64,000 bases of DNA from Nicotiana tabacum (GCF_000715075.1 NC_134095.1:47222806-47286805); one strand, 5' to 3'; shown: positions 34,646-46,320, numbered from the stretch's first letter. A program made the numbers and translations. Notes: generated by a model from the sequence alone, not told the origin.

Positions 34646-37456
34646 GTTATTGTCACGATCCAAAATTCACTATGGGTCTTGATGGCGCCGGGCACCATTG
34701 TCAGGTAAGCCAACAACAAATAACTAGTAACTTCTCATTTTAAATATTTTTGAAATCACTTCTTTTATACGTTGAAACAATAAGGAATAAATTTCCACTG
34801 AATAAATAATGATATCTTTAACAATTTAAAAATACTGACTACTTCCATATGCTTTCCAGAACCCGGTGTCACAAGTGCATGATCATTTACTATGGACAGA
34901 CTCTGCTGGCTGCGGGTCATCTCGAGAAGTGCAGCTCACCTAAGTCTCCGCATCAACCATGTTGCTACGCCCACTAGGCCACTAGTCATGCATGTGCCTA
35001 TGCAACAAAAATGCATAGCAAATGTAGTATGAGTACGAAAACAACGTGTACCCAATGAGTATCCCGTCTAATCTCGAAGAAGTAGAGACGAGAGGTCGAC
35101 TTCGACACTTACTAGTGGTCCAATGATAATATAGTAAAAATGTGAGGAGATTGGGGAATTTTATTAAAACAACAATTATAATTCATAAAGCCAGATAGCA
35201 GGTAAACAACTTCCCAAATAATAATGGATTTTCAAAGATTTACTTTTCATTATCTTTATCAATTTATATCCGGCCAGGAAAGGCAAATATAAACATTTAT
35301 AAATCTCAGGCAACAATATAAACAAGCACATATCATGTCGAGGTCGTACGGCCCGATCCAACATAAATGTAAATGTGCACTGCCGAGGGTCGAATGACGC
35401 GAACTATAGATGCATCTATTACCCCGCTCGTGAATCATTCATGATATGTGGTCAATATAAAATAAGAAAACACCCTACTCGCGAATCATACATGCAACGC
35501 AGATACACATAGAATCACATATTCAAACAATTAATCAATACTTCATAAGGGGACAACTATCCAAGGAAAATCCAATTCTCTTTTTACAATTCAAGAAAAT
35601 GAAGCTCAATCTTTTAGAAATTTACTTACTAATCCGATATGATTTAAGCAATTCAAACCGTCAATAGGATTACAAATATTTCCAAGTACATCATGCTTTT
35701 GGGTCCTAGACTACCCGGACAATAGCATAATAGTAGCTACGCACGGTCTCTCGTCACCTCGTGTGTACGTAGCCCCCACAAATAAGAGCACATAACCAAT
35801 TAACTCACCTATGGGGACAATTCCCTCTTATAAGGTTAGAAAGGAGACTCACCTTGTTCAGAAGTTCCATAACCGGCATTCCACGCCCTTCTGAAGACTC
35901 GAATCGATGCACAATGCTCCAAGACTAGCTAAAAGAAAAGTTGACAAAATTGCCCCCAGGCCCATGTGCCCGAATTTCAAAAAATTTCGAATATAAAGTT
36001 TACCCATAACCTCACGAACTCAAATATATAATTTACTCTCAATTTCATGTCTAAAATCGTGGTCAAAATTCAAGAATATCAAATTTCTAGGTCTTCCTTA
36101 AAATCCCCAAATATCTAGAAATTTCCTTGTACAAATCCATATATAAGCCTTGTCTTTACTCAAAACTAGTAGAAATCACTTACCTCATGCTTGGTGGTGA
36201 AAATGACACCCCAAAGTTGCTCCAAAATAGACTCCCATGGAAGAAATGAAGTGAAAATGAGCCAAAACTCCGATTTTAAAAGAACACTGCCCAGGCGACC
36301 CTTCATCATGAACGCGGAACATCCCTTACGTTCGCGAAGCTCAGAAATCTCATTCCCAGAAAATCCTTCTCTGCGTTCGTGACCCGCTGATCATGTTCGC
36401 GAAAGCCAGGTACCCATACACATCGCGTTCGTGTTATCCTCTATGCATTCGCATAGGCCAAATGGCCTTGGGCCCAGCTCTCCCTTACCCTCTTCGTGTT
36501 CGCGAAGGCTATACTCAGCAGCCCCATCAACTCCTCTTCGTGAACGCGGAACTCCCTTCGCGTTTGCGAAGAAGGAAACCAGACACCAGCAAACAACAGT
36601 TCCAAAACAGCCCGAAACGCTCCGAAACCACCCCAAAACACACCCGAGGCCCCCAAGACCCCTTCTAATCACACCAACCAGTCCTATAACATAACACGAA
36701 CCTGATCGAGGCCTCAAATCACATCAAACAACATCGAAATCGTGAATCACACTCCAATTAAAGCTTAATGAACTTTAGAATTTCAAACTTCTAAATTCGA
36801 TGTCGAAACCTATCAAATCACGTCCGATTGACCTCAAATTTTGTGCACAAGTCATATTTGACATTACGGACCTACTCCAACTTCCGAAATTGGATTTCGA
36901 CCCTGATATCAAAAAGTCCACTTCCGGTCAAACTTCTAAAAAACCTTCAAATTTCTATCTTTAGCCAAATGACTCCAAAATGACCTATGGACCTCCGAAT
37001 TCACTTCCATTCGCGCTCCCAACTCCAGAATAACCATACGGAGCTATTCTCAGACTCGGAATCCTAAACAGACATTGATAAGACTGAAATGCACTTCAAC
37101 CCAAACTTATGAAATCCTTCCAAAAATGCTAACTTCCACAATAGGTGCTGAAACGTTCTCGAGTCTTCCAAAACCCGATCCAGACATGCGCCTAAGTCCG
37201 AAATCATCATACGAACCTACTGAAACCTTCAAATCCCAATTCCGAGGTCATTTACTCAAAAACCCAATCTTAGTCAATTCTTTCAACTTAAAGCTTTAGA
37301 AATGAGAATTCTCTTTCCAAATCAACCTCGAATTCCCCAGAATTCAATTCTGACCATGTGTACAAGTCATAATACCTGAAGTGAAGCTGCTCATGGCCTC
37401 AAACGGCTGAACAATGTTCTAGAGCTCAAAACGACCAGTCGGGTCGTTATAGTTAT
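34646..37456 (-). mobile_element. Solo Tekay-type LTR with TSD GTTAT
   Basis: LTR 34651-37451 (2801 bp), bounded by TGTCACGATCC on the left and GGGTCGTTATA on the right. The 5-bp TSD GTTAT is at 34646-34650 and 37452-37456. In LTR orientation (minus) it starts TATAACGACC, with TG decayed to TA. It landed inside the 31-bp minisatellite of family X. CpG words lie at 36295-36570. Confidence 0.9.
36295..36570 (-). repeat. TTCGCGAA word cluster in solo LTR
   Basis: CATGAACGCGGAAC, GTTCGCGAAGC, GTTCGCGAAAG, GTTCGCGAAGGC and CGTTTGCGAAG recur within 275 bp, about 0.9-1.15 kb from the LTR start. Confidence 0.75.
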
Positions 37457-37690
37457 GCTCTGCAGTAATATATTACGATGATGTTTCGCTCTACAATAAT
37501 ATATTATGATGATGTTACGACCTGCAGTAATATATTACGATGATGTTATGCCTTGCGGTATTATATTACGGTGACATCACGCTTCGCAATATATAGTTAC
37601 GACAATGTTGCAACATGCAGTATTACATTACGGTGATGTTATGTTTCGCAGTAATAAGTTACGGCGATGTTGCACCCTGTAGTATTGCAC
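37457..37690 (+). repeat. 31-bp minisatellite of family X, right part
   Basis: About eight units, spaced almost exactly 31 bp, of the form GTTAYGCYYTGCAGTAATA plus TATTACGATGAT. The first unit is at 34619-34650, left of the solo LTR. Confidence 0.8.
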
Positions 37691-39289
37691 GTTGAATTTG
37701 TCATAAGGTAATTGGCATCAGTCCAAGGAAACGATTATTTGGGGATTATAAGGATTATAAGTGATGAGTAAATTCGTGAAGTTAAGAGGGTAAGTAATAT
37801 CGAAGAAAACGAATTTTTTTGAAGTTTGACATTTTGAGATAAAATACCGTCCGAGCTAAAATACCCAGTAGTTATGGACCAATACCATACAAGGTACCCC
37901 ATAACCATGATAGTAAGATGTATAAGGTGTATTTAAAGAGAGTAGTATTTTAAATAATTCGAGATAATTTTTTAAATTATGCGGTTAATTAATTAATTAC
38001 TGGATAACACAACACTACCAATTAACTAATAAGTGGGTAAAGATTACTAATCTTTACCCCCGCTCTCCACGTGGCACAAGGCCACCAATTTAGGAGGTGA
38101 CTCATAGTAAATGGTGATTAGGTGTCTACACCTAAAGAATGAATTAATTTTATTCCTATCAAGATAAGACTTGATAACTATTTCATTATAGAAACAAAAG
38201 CTAGAAATCTAATTCCATTCCATTCAAACCAAAAATGTGATATAAATTTAGTATTCAATTCCATTCAAATGCTTGTAACAAAATCAAAAACCCAAAAAAA
38301 ACGTTGGAACAAGGTTACATCTCATTCTGTCTTTGGTCTTAAAACCAAAGACGTGAGAAGCAGAAGACAATTTCGTTCCAATTTCAAATCAAAGTATAAA
38401 TTTCGTTCGTATTTCACAGAAGAAGAATCTTCATTCCGTTCAAATAATTCCAGGAACAGGTATGTTAAGGCTATTCCTTCTTTCTTTTGGTATGATCCGT
38501 ACAATACGAACGAAATGTGCAAATGCACAAATTTCATGAATGACTCTATTCATAGAAGTATTATAGATATCTATGTTCTTGAATTTATGTGACGACTCGG
38601 CCAGTCGTCTTAAGAATTTACGCCCCGATTCCCTATTAACTACTTTTTCCAAGTTTATTTATGCTATTTTGATTTGCCGGGATGTTTGGTTTTGAGTTTC
38701 GGAGAGTTTTGGTACACTTAGTCCCTAAATGAGAGCTTAAGTATTGGAAATTTGACCGTAGTTGAAACAATGTGAAAACGGCTTTGGAATAGAATTCTGT
38801 TGGTTCCGTTAGCTGTGTTGGGTGATTTCGGGCTTAAGGGAGTGTTCTGATTGTGTTTTGGAGGTCCATAGCTAATTTAGGCTTGAAATACCGAAAGGTC
38901 GAATTTTGATGTTTCTGGTTCGATAGTGAGATTTCGATCCGATAGTCGGAATGGAATTCCAGAAGTTGTAGTAGCTCCATAGTATTGAATGTGACATGTA
39001 TGAAAAATTTCAGGTCATTCAGACGGGGTTTGATAGACTTTTTGATCGAAAGCATATTTTTAGAGTTTTTGGAATTCTTAGGCTTGAATCCGATGAAAAA
39101 TAGGTGTTTTGATGTTGTTTTGAGGTTTTCGAAGGTTGGAACAAGTTTGAATGATGTTTTGGATTGGTTGGAATGTTTGGTTGAGGTCCCGAGGGCCTCG
39201 GGTGTATTTCGGATGCTCAACGGGTCATTTTTGGACTTAGAGAATTGTAAAGAATGCAGCAGGTTTCAAGTTTTGAATTCCTTCTTTGC

Positions 39290-39555
39290 GTTTGTGAGTG
39301 GGGTCTCACGTTTGTGAAGAGGAGCTCGGCTGGTGGAAGCTTAATGCTTCGCGTTCGCGATGATGGCCTGCGTTCGCAAAGATGTGAGGTTGTATGGCTA
39401 CGCGTTCGGGAAGAGGGTCCTGAGTTCACATAGGAGGTAGAAGGCTGCTACCGCGTTCGCGACAGGGGCATCGCACATTCGCAATGAAAGAAATCAGGGC
39501 CAAGCAAAGTTGTGCTTCCCGAATGCGATGGTCCTTCTGCATTCGCGAAAAAGAA
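39290..39555 (+). repeat. GCGTTCGCGA word cluster in LTR C
   Basis: GCGTTCGCGATG, GCGTTCGCAAAG, CGCGTTCGGGAAG, CGCGTTCGCGACAG and GCATTCGCGAAAA. A better preserved copy is in LTR2 at 43850-44125. Confidence 0.75.
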
Positions 39556-40424
39556 TTCACTTGGGCAGATTATAAAATTTCAAATTCGAGGGTTTAGCCA
39601 TTTTTATCAAAACTAGAGTTTGGGAACTCGGATTTGAGTGAGATTCTGAGGGATTTTTAGAGATATCAATTGGGTAACGATTCCTTACTCTTTTTTCTTG
39701 TAACCCATTAATCTAAACATGAATTCATCAGTTAATTTTGGATTAGAGAAGAAAATTGGAAAAAGTTGAAAGAAAGTTCTTAGACCTAGAATTCAACTTT
39801 TCTTTGGGAATTTTACCTTAGATTTGGATAATTTTGGTATGCATGAACTCATGTGATTATAAGCATTCCGAAAATATAAATTTTACCTGATTCCGAGTTG
39901 TGGGCCCGAGGGGCGTTTTGGTCATTTTACCTAATTTCGTGTATTAGCTTAGATTTTTTTTGTAGAATCAGTTACTTGAAGTGTTATTTACATTATGCAA
40001 TTGAATTGAATAGATTTGGGCCATTTGGAGTCGAGTACTCGTGGCAAGAGCATGGTTTCTAGTTGATTATTGAGCTGGCTCGAGGTGAGTGGCTTGTCTA
40101 ACCTTGTGTGGGGGACCTTCCCCTTAGGATTTGGTATACTTGGTAATTGAAATGCCTTGTACGTGAGGTGACGAGTACGTATTTGTGCTAATTTTTAGAA
40201 ATTCGATTTTCATTAAGTAATTACTAGTATGTTTCCTTTCCTGTCTTTATTACTTGGACTATTAAGCCTGTTTTTAGCTTAGGAAAGCATGTCTAAGTGA
40301 CTTAATTGCTTTACTTGCTCAAACTGCCTTACCTGAATTATGTGCAACATGCTAGGCTAGAATTACTTGTTTGTCTTAATATGAAATTTTGCCATTTTTG
40401 AACATTTTCTTGCTGCTGCTGTGT

Positions 40425-40715
40425 ATTTACATTGGGACTACGGATGTGGGATTCCGGTAGCTCCCCCTTATCTATTTATTTTGGGACTATGGATGTGGGA
40501 TTCCGATAGATCCCCCTGCACAGTTATATGGAACTGTGAGAATGCACCCGGTAGATTCCCCATGTACTGGGTATTTATATTTGGGACTACGGAACGGGAT
40601 TCCGGTAGATCCCCGTGCACTATGAGTTGGACTATGGGACATGACCCGGGGAGATCCATTGGATATGTATATTTGGGACTACATGACGGTATCCTGGGAG
40701 ATCCCTGATTGTTAT
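40425..40715 (+). repeat. TTGGGACTACGG / GGGATTCCGGTAGATCCCC minisatellite in LTR C
   Basis: About six units at ~55-60 bp spacing, each with a GGGACTACGG half and a CCGGTAGATCCCC half. The Ogre element inserted in the equivalent first unit of LTR2 (45029). Confidence 0.8.
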
Positions 40716-41387
40716 TTTGGTGCTGAACCATATTTCTTTCTGTGTTTACCTTGTCCCTGTAATAGTTGTAGTTGCCCTTTATATCTTGTGTTACTTTTAT
40801 TGATGTACTTATTTATATTGTTCTGTTCTACACAGTTGAACTTTAAATTTTATTAACATCAGTAGGGCCCTAACCTTCCTCGTCACTACCCGACCGAGGT
40901 TAGGCTTGTCACTTACTCAATACCGTTGTGGTGTACTCATACCCTTTTCATGCATGTTTTTCATGTGCATATCCAGGTACTGCGACTCAGTCTTATCACA
41001 CTTGAGGCGAGGCGACTGCTCCAGCGACTTCGAGGTATATCTGCCGCGTCCGCAGACCGAGGAGTCCCTTTCCATTCTCGCTTTTAACTATTAGCCCTTC
41101 TGTATATCTATTCTTGTTAGACATTCTGGAGTTAGACACTATGTAATATCCTTAACTTGTTATTTATGGGTTTTCGAGTCTTGGAAGCGTGTGTTGGTTT
41201 GACAGTCAAATATCGTGTATGCCGAGCGGCACTTTTAAACACTGTTTTATTACTCTTTTTCTGTCTTAGATCGTTTAATTTCCACAAACTGGTTTATCTT
41301 CTGCAATTTAGGTTTACCTAGTCATAGAGACTAGGTGTCGTTACGATGGTTCACGGAGGGCGAACCGTGGTCGTGAGATTTATACTG

Positions 41388-41401
41388 ACTATCAGAGCTT
41401 G
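41388..41401 (+). other. Primer binding site remnant and deletion junction of Tekay C
   Basis: ACTATCAGAGCTT resembles the initiator-Met tRNA primer site (TGGTATCAGAGC) of Ty3/gypsy elements, 9 nt after the LTR end. Sequence from GAGCTTG (41395) onward matches the RNase H region of element B, where GAGCTTG also occurs, so the deletion joined the two at a shared 7-nt word. Confidence 0.7.
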
Positions 41402-43159
41402 TAGCACCTATTCAAGCAAAAGGATCTAAATTTGCGCCAAAGGAGTTGGTTATAGTTGCTGAAGGATTATGATATCACTATTTTGTATCACTCGGGCAAG
41501 GCCAATGTGGTGGCCGATGCCTTGAGTCACCGGACAGAGAGTTTGGGGAGTTTGGCTTATTTACTAGCATCGAAGAGGCCTATGGCAATGGATGTTCAGT
41601 CCCTAGCTAGCCAGTTTGTGAGATTGGATCTTTCGGAACCCAGTCGGGTTCTAGCTTGCGTGGTTTCTCGGTCTTCCTCATTCGATCGTATCAGGGAGTG
41701 ACAGTATGATGGCCCTCATTTGTAGTGGCCTCAAGGACAGGGTTCAGCACGGTGATGCCAGAGATGTGACTATTGGTGATGATGGGGTATTGATGATGCA
41801 GGGTCGGATTTGTGTACCCAATATTGATGGGCTTCGGGAGTTGATTTTGGAGGAGGCCCATAGCTCGCGGTATTTCATTCATCCGGGTGCCGTGAAGATG
41901 TATTAGGATTTGAGGCAGTACTACTGGTGGAGGCGGATAAAGAAAGATATAGTTGGATTTGTAGCTCGGTGCCTTAACTGTTAGTAGGTGAAATATGAGC
42001 ACCAGAGACTAGGTGGGTTGCTTTAGCAGATAGAGATTCCAGAGTGGAAGTGGGAGCGGATCACCACGGACTTTGTAGTTGGTCTCTCACGGACTTTGAG
42101 ACAGTTCGACGCTATTTGGGTGATTATGGATCGCTGACCAAGTCCGCTCACTTTATTCCTGTATGTACTACTTATTTTTCGGAGCGGTTGGCGGAGATTT
42201 AAATTCAGGAGATTGTTCGTCTGCATGGTATTCCAGTTTTTAACATTTCAGATAGAGGTACTCAGTTCACATCACGATTCTGGAGAGCCGTTCAACATTA
42301 GTTGGGTATTCGGGTGGAGTTGAGTACAACATTTCACCCTCAGACGGACGGACAATCTGAGCGCACTATTCGGATTCTTGAGGATATGCTCCGTGCATGT
42401 GTGATTGAGTTTGGAGGGTCTTGGGATCAGTTATTGCCATTGGCAGAGTTTGCTTACAACAACAGCTATTAGTCCAGCATTCAGATGGTACCATATGAGG
42501 CTTTATATGGTAGACGGTATAGATCCCCGGTGGGTTGATTTGAGCCGGGTGAGGCCAGATTATTGGGCACAAACTTAGTTCAGGATGCTTTGGAGAAGGT
42601 TAAGGTGATTTAGGATAGACTCCACACAGCCCAGTCCACACAGAATAGTTACGCGGATCAGAAGGTTCGTGATGTTTCCTATATGGTTGGAGAGCGAGTT
42701 CTACTTCAAGTTTCGCATATGCAGGGCGTTATGAGATTTGGGAAGAAAAAAAGTTGAGTCCGAGGTTTATTGGGCCATTTGAGATATCGAGGCGTGTTGG
42801 GGAGGTTGCTTATGAGCTTGCCTTACCTCCTATCTTGGCAGGACTTCATCCGGTATTTCATGTTTCGATGCTCCAGAGGTATCACGGTGATCTGTTGCAC
42901 GTGTTGGATTTTAGTTCAGACTAGTTGGACAAGGATCTATCTTATGTTGAGGAGCCAGTGGCAATATTGGACGGGCAGGTTAGAAAGCTAAGGTCAAAGA
43001 ACATTGCATCTGTGAAGGTTTAGTGGCGGGTTCAGCCAGTCGAGGAGGCGACCTAGGAGACCGAGCAGGATATGCGCAGTCGTTACCCTAATCTTTTCAC
43101 TACTTCAGTTATGTCTTTATTCTCGTTCGAGGACGAATGAATGTTTAAGTGTAGGAGGA
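41402..43159 (+). pseudogene. Tekay C pol remnant (RNase H end, integrase, chromodomain), broken
   Basis: Reads YDITILYHSGKANVVADAL (41462 on), then LVLKDRVQHGDARDV-type linker, integrase HHCC (EEAHSSRYFIHP ... ARCLNC), and core segments around D (TDFVVGLS), D (ISDRGTQFTSRFW) and E (DGQSERTIR). It ends with [15 protein letters not shown] and a degenerate chromodomain (EEPVAILDGQVRKLRSK). More than ten stops and several frameshifts; many stops are TAG at places where element B has a sense codon. The purine tract GTGTAGGAGGA precedes LTR2 at 43160. Confidence 0.9.
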
Positions 43160-45029
43160 TGTGACGACCCGGCTAGTCGTCTTAAGAATTTACGCCCTGA
43201 TCCCCTATTAACTGCTTTCCCCGAGTTTATTTTTGATATTTTGATTTATCGTGATGTTCGATTTTGAGTTTCGGAGAGTTTTGGGACACTTAGTCCTTAA
43301 ATGAGAGCTTAAGTGTTGGAAATTTGACCATAGTCAGAACAGTGTGAAGATGGCCTCGGAATGGAATTTTGATGGTTCTGTTAGCTCCGTTGGGCTTAGG
43401 GGTGTGTTCGAATTGTGTTTTGGAGGTATATAGCTAATTTACGCTTGAAATGCCGAAAGGTCGAATTTTGAAGTTTTCGGTTCGATAGTGAGATTTTGAT
43501 CCGAGGGTCGGAATGGAATTCCAGATATTGGAGTAGCTCCGTAGTGTTGAATGTGACGTGTATGCAAAATTTCAGGTCATTCGGACGAGGTTTGATAGAC
43601 TTTTTGATCGAAAGCGTATTTTTAGAGTTTTGGAATTCTTAGGCTTGAATCTGATGAAAAATAGGTGTTTTAATTTTGTTTTGAGTGTTCCAAATGTTTG
43701 AACAAGTTTGAATGATGTTTTATGATTAGTTGGCATTTTTGGTTGATGTCCCGGGGGCCTCGGGTGTGTTTCATATGCTCAACGAGTCATTTTTGGACTT
43801 AGAGAATTGCAGAAAATACAACAGGGTTTCCAGTTCTGGTTTCCTTCTTTGCATTCGTGAGTGGGGTCTCGCGTTCGCAAAGAGGAGCTGGGGTTGGTGG
43901 AAGCTTAATGCTTTGCGTTCACGATGATGGCCCCGCGTTCGCGAAGCTATGAGGTCGTATGCCTACGCATTCGCAAAGAGGGTCCCACGTTCGCGTAGGA
44001 GGGAGAAGGCTGCTACCGCATTTGACACAAGGGCATCGCGTTTGCGATGAAGGAAATCTGGGCCAATTGAAGTTGTGCTTCGCGAACTCGAGGGTCCTTC
44101 CGCGTTCGCGAAGAAGGATTTACTTGGGCAGATTATAAAATTTCAAAATCGAGGGTTTAGCCATTTTTATCAAAACTAGAGTTTGGGAGCTCGGAATTGA
44201 GTGAGATGTTGAGGGATTTTCAGAGATATCAATTAGTTAACGATTCCGTAATCCTTTTGCTTATAACTCATTAATCTAAACATGAATTCATTATTTAATT
44301 TCGGATTGGAGATGAAAATTGGGGGAAAGTTGGAAGAAAGTTCTTAGACCTAGAATTCAACTTTTGATTGGGAATTTGACCTTAGATTGTGATAATTTTG
44401 GTATGAATGAACTCGTGAGAGTATGAGGATTCTGAAAATATAAATTTTAAACGATTCCGGGATGGGCCCTAGGGGCATTTTGGTTATTTTACCTAATTCG
44501 GCGTATTAGCTTAGAATTTCTTTGTAGAATCAGTTACTTGAAGTGTTATTTATATTATACAATTGAATTGAATAAATTTGGGCCATTTGGAGTCAAGTAG
44601 TTGTGGCAAGAGCGTGGTTTCGGGTTGATTATTAAGTCGGTTTAAGGTAAGTGGCGTGTCTAACCTTGTGTGGGGGACCTTCCCTTTAGGATTTGGTATA
44701 CTTGGTAATTGAAATGCCTTGTACGTGAGGTGACGAATGCGTACTTGTGCTAATTGTTGGAAATCCAGTTTTTATTAAGTAATTACTAGTATGTTTCCTT
44801 TCTTGTCTTTATTACTTGCACTATTAAGCTTGTTGTTAGATTAGGAAAGCATTTCTAAGTGGCTTAATTGCTTTACTTGCTCAAACTGAATTACCCGAAT
44901 TCTATGCAACATGCTAAGCTAGAATTACTTGTTAGCCTTAATATGAAATTTGCCATTTTTGAACATTTTCCTGTTTCTGCTGTGTATTTACATTGGGACT
45001 ACGGATGTGGGATTCTGTTAGCTCCCCCT
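43160..45029 (+). mobile_element. 3' LTR of Tekay C, truncated by the Ogre insertion
   Basis: Starts TGTGACGACCCGGCTAG, collinear with 38588-40469, and stops inside the first minisatellite unit at GCTCCCCCTT. CpG words are at 43850-44125. The remaining ~0.9 kb should lie beyond the Ogre 3' LTR, outside the window. Confidence 0.9.
43850..44125 (+). repeat. GCGTTCGCGAAG word cluster in LTR2 of Tekay C
   Basis: GCATTCGTGAG, GCGTTCGCAAAG, CGCGTTCGCGAAGC, GCATTCGCAAAG, CGTTCGCGTAG and CGCGTTCGCGAAGAAGG lie within 275 bp. Confidence 0.75.
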
Positions 45030-45516
45030 TGTGAGCACGTGATTTTTGCCTTACGAAAAATTACTCCAAAATAAATCAAAATAAATTTCTTGTACTGTGT
45101 AATTTCTGAATTTGCATGGTGTTAAATATTTGTTTATGCCCGTAAAATGTTTGCTTTGTTATAATTAAACAAAATTAAAATAAAATACATGTTGCATGCA
45201 TATAGGATTTAATTATGCATTTAAGAGATAATTTAAATAAAAAAACACAAAAATATGCATTAGTTCTATTTTAAATGTTTTACTGTGTGATTGATGTTTT
45301 TTCTATGTGTTAAATAATTATTATAGAGTAATTAATATTTTTTGTGTAAGGTTAAAAAATTGTTTATAATTTTATTAGGATTTTTTTTTACTAATAAAAT
45401 TAGAAAAAAAATTGAAAAGGAAATAAAAATTGGACCTGGATTTAAATCCAGGCCCAAAACAAATTACACTTCCTCAGCCCAATCCAAACAACCTGTCCGG
45501 TCCAGTCCCAAGCTAA

Positions 45517-45538
45517 GACCAAACGACGTCGTTTGGTC
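45517..45538. promoter_or_regulatory. 22-bp perfect palindrome with GACGTC core in Ogre LTR
   Basis: Perfect palindrome centred on GACGTC, repeated in shorter form (16 bp, CAAACGACGTCGTTTG) at 45655-45670, and present in the 3' LTR at 63303-63324 and 63441-63456. GACGTC is the C-box core bound by plant bZIP factors (family knowledge). It lies 70-220 bp upstream of a TATATAAA, so an enhancer role is plausible but inferred. Confidence 0.5.
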
Positions 45539-45738
45539 ACCTCTCATCAAGAAACCGTTCGATCAAATCCAATCAACGGACAAGATACATTACCCTTACC
45601 CGTAACCCGTTACCCGATCCATTAACCCGATTCAGTCCGACCCCAACTTTAAACCAAACGACGTCGTTTGATTTAATGAATTAATCTCAGCCATCCATCC
45701 TTCCTAATCCAACGGTCCATATCCACCCACCATTCCCC

Positions 45739-45746
45739 TATATAAA
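45739..45746 (+). promoter_or_regulatory. TATA box candidate 1 in Ogre LTR
   Basis: CCCTATATAAACCC context, downstream of the two GACGTC palindromes and upstream of a CT-rich stretch. Same site at 63525 in the 3' LTR. Confidence 0.45.
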
Positions 45747-46320
45747 CCCGTAACCCTTTACCCGGCCCCCTAACTAAACACCCCCCCCCTCTCCGCTCCT
45801 GTTCATCATCGTCCCAAACCCCCACTCTTAACCCTAGCCGCCCTAGGATTCCACCGCCTGAAACCCGGCGGCATCAACGCCGCCGGTCACCAACTTAACA
45901 CCCTAGGACCCCATGAACACCCTCTATCCGAATATGTTACCAGCTTGGTTCGAATCTCCCTAGAGATTCTCGAATCTTCATTTGAAGATTCGAGCCAAGT
46001 TCAGATCTAGACCTAACAGTCCCAAATCGACACCACAGCTCCACCTAGTCACCCTGAATATGGATCTATCATTTGTTTGGTTCGAATCAGTTCGGAACTC
46101 CTCGAATCTTCTTTTGAAGATTCGGACCAAACAAAAACAGACTCAGATCCGTTTCAAACTAACACCAAATAACCCCTAGGCTACCCACACCCTCGTATCA
46201 TGTTTGGTTCCCTGCAAATCTGCCTAGAAATGTTCGGATTTAAGATCCAAGAACCTGAAACCTTAAAAATTTCCAATCTTGGAATTTTTCCGATTTCAAG
46301 TAAAAGATTGAGGTTTAATC

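Larger units (their letters stand above)
34619..38587 (+). mobile_element. LTR of family X (plus), split by a solo Tekay LTR
   Basis: Starts TGTTACGCCCCGCAG at 34619, is interrupted at 34651-37451, and continues to 38587, where Tekay C inserted. Without the insert, about 1.16 kb is visible. Blocks matching 1-998 in inverse orientation run to about 38130. The rest (38130-38587) is poorly matched. A 107-codon open frame at 38269-38592 has no recognisable domain and is probably chance. Confidence 0.5.
38588..41378 (+). mobile_element. 5' LTR of Tekay C
   Basis: About 2.79 kb. Starts TGTGACGACTCGGCC and ends near GGTCGTGAGA (expected ...GACA, decayed). It contains a CpG-word cluster (39290-39555) and a palindromic minisatellite (40425-40715). 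It shares order and sequence with the LTRs of element B in opposite orientation. Confidence 0.85.
38588..45029 (+). mobile_element. Tekay-type element C: internal-deletion derivative with two LTRs
   Basis: 5' LTR 38588-41378, primer-site remnant, a 1.76-kb internal part holding only the RNase H end, integrase and chromodomain, and a second LTR from 43160 cut at 45029 by the Ogre element. Gag, protease and RT were lost by a single deletion at about 41395-41401. LTR1 and LTR2 differ at many positions, so it is an older insertion than the Ogre. It is inserted in the family X LTR at 38587; the right junction is outside the window. Confidence 0.85.

Noticed and set aside
36391..36717. Overlapping ORFs on both strands in the solo LTR (91-108 codons)
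   Set aside because: They come from the GC-richer CpG-word cluster and match nothing but LTR repeats.
38269..38592. 107-codon ORF before Tekay C as a host gene
   Set aside because: Low-complexity K/S/R/F composition, no domain, and its last codons run into the Tekay LTR.
45342..45605. 87-codon ORF near the Ogre 5' LTR start, repeated at 63125
   Set aside because: Duplicated only because it lies in both LTRs. It is upstream of or inside the promoter region, with low complexity and no domain.
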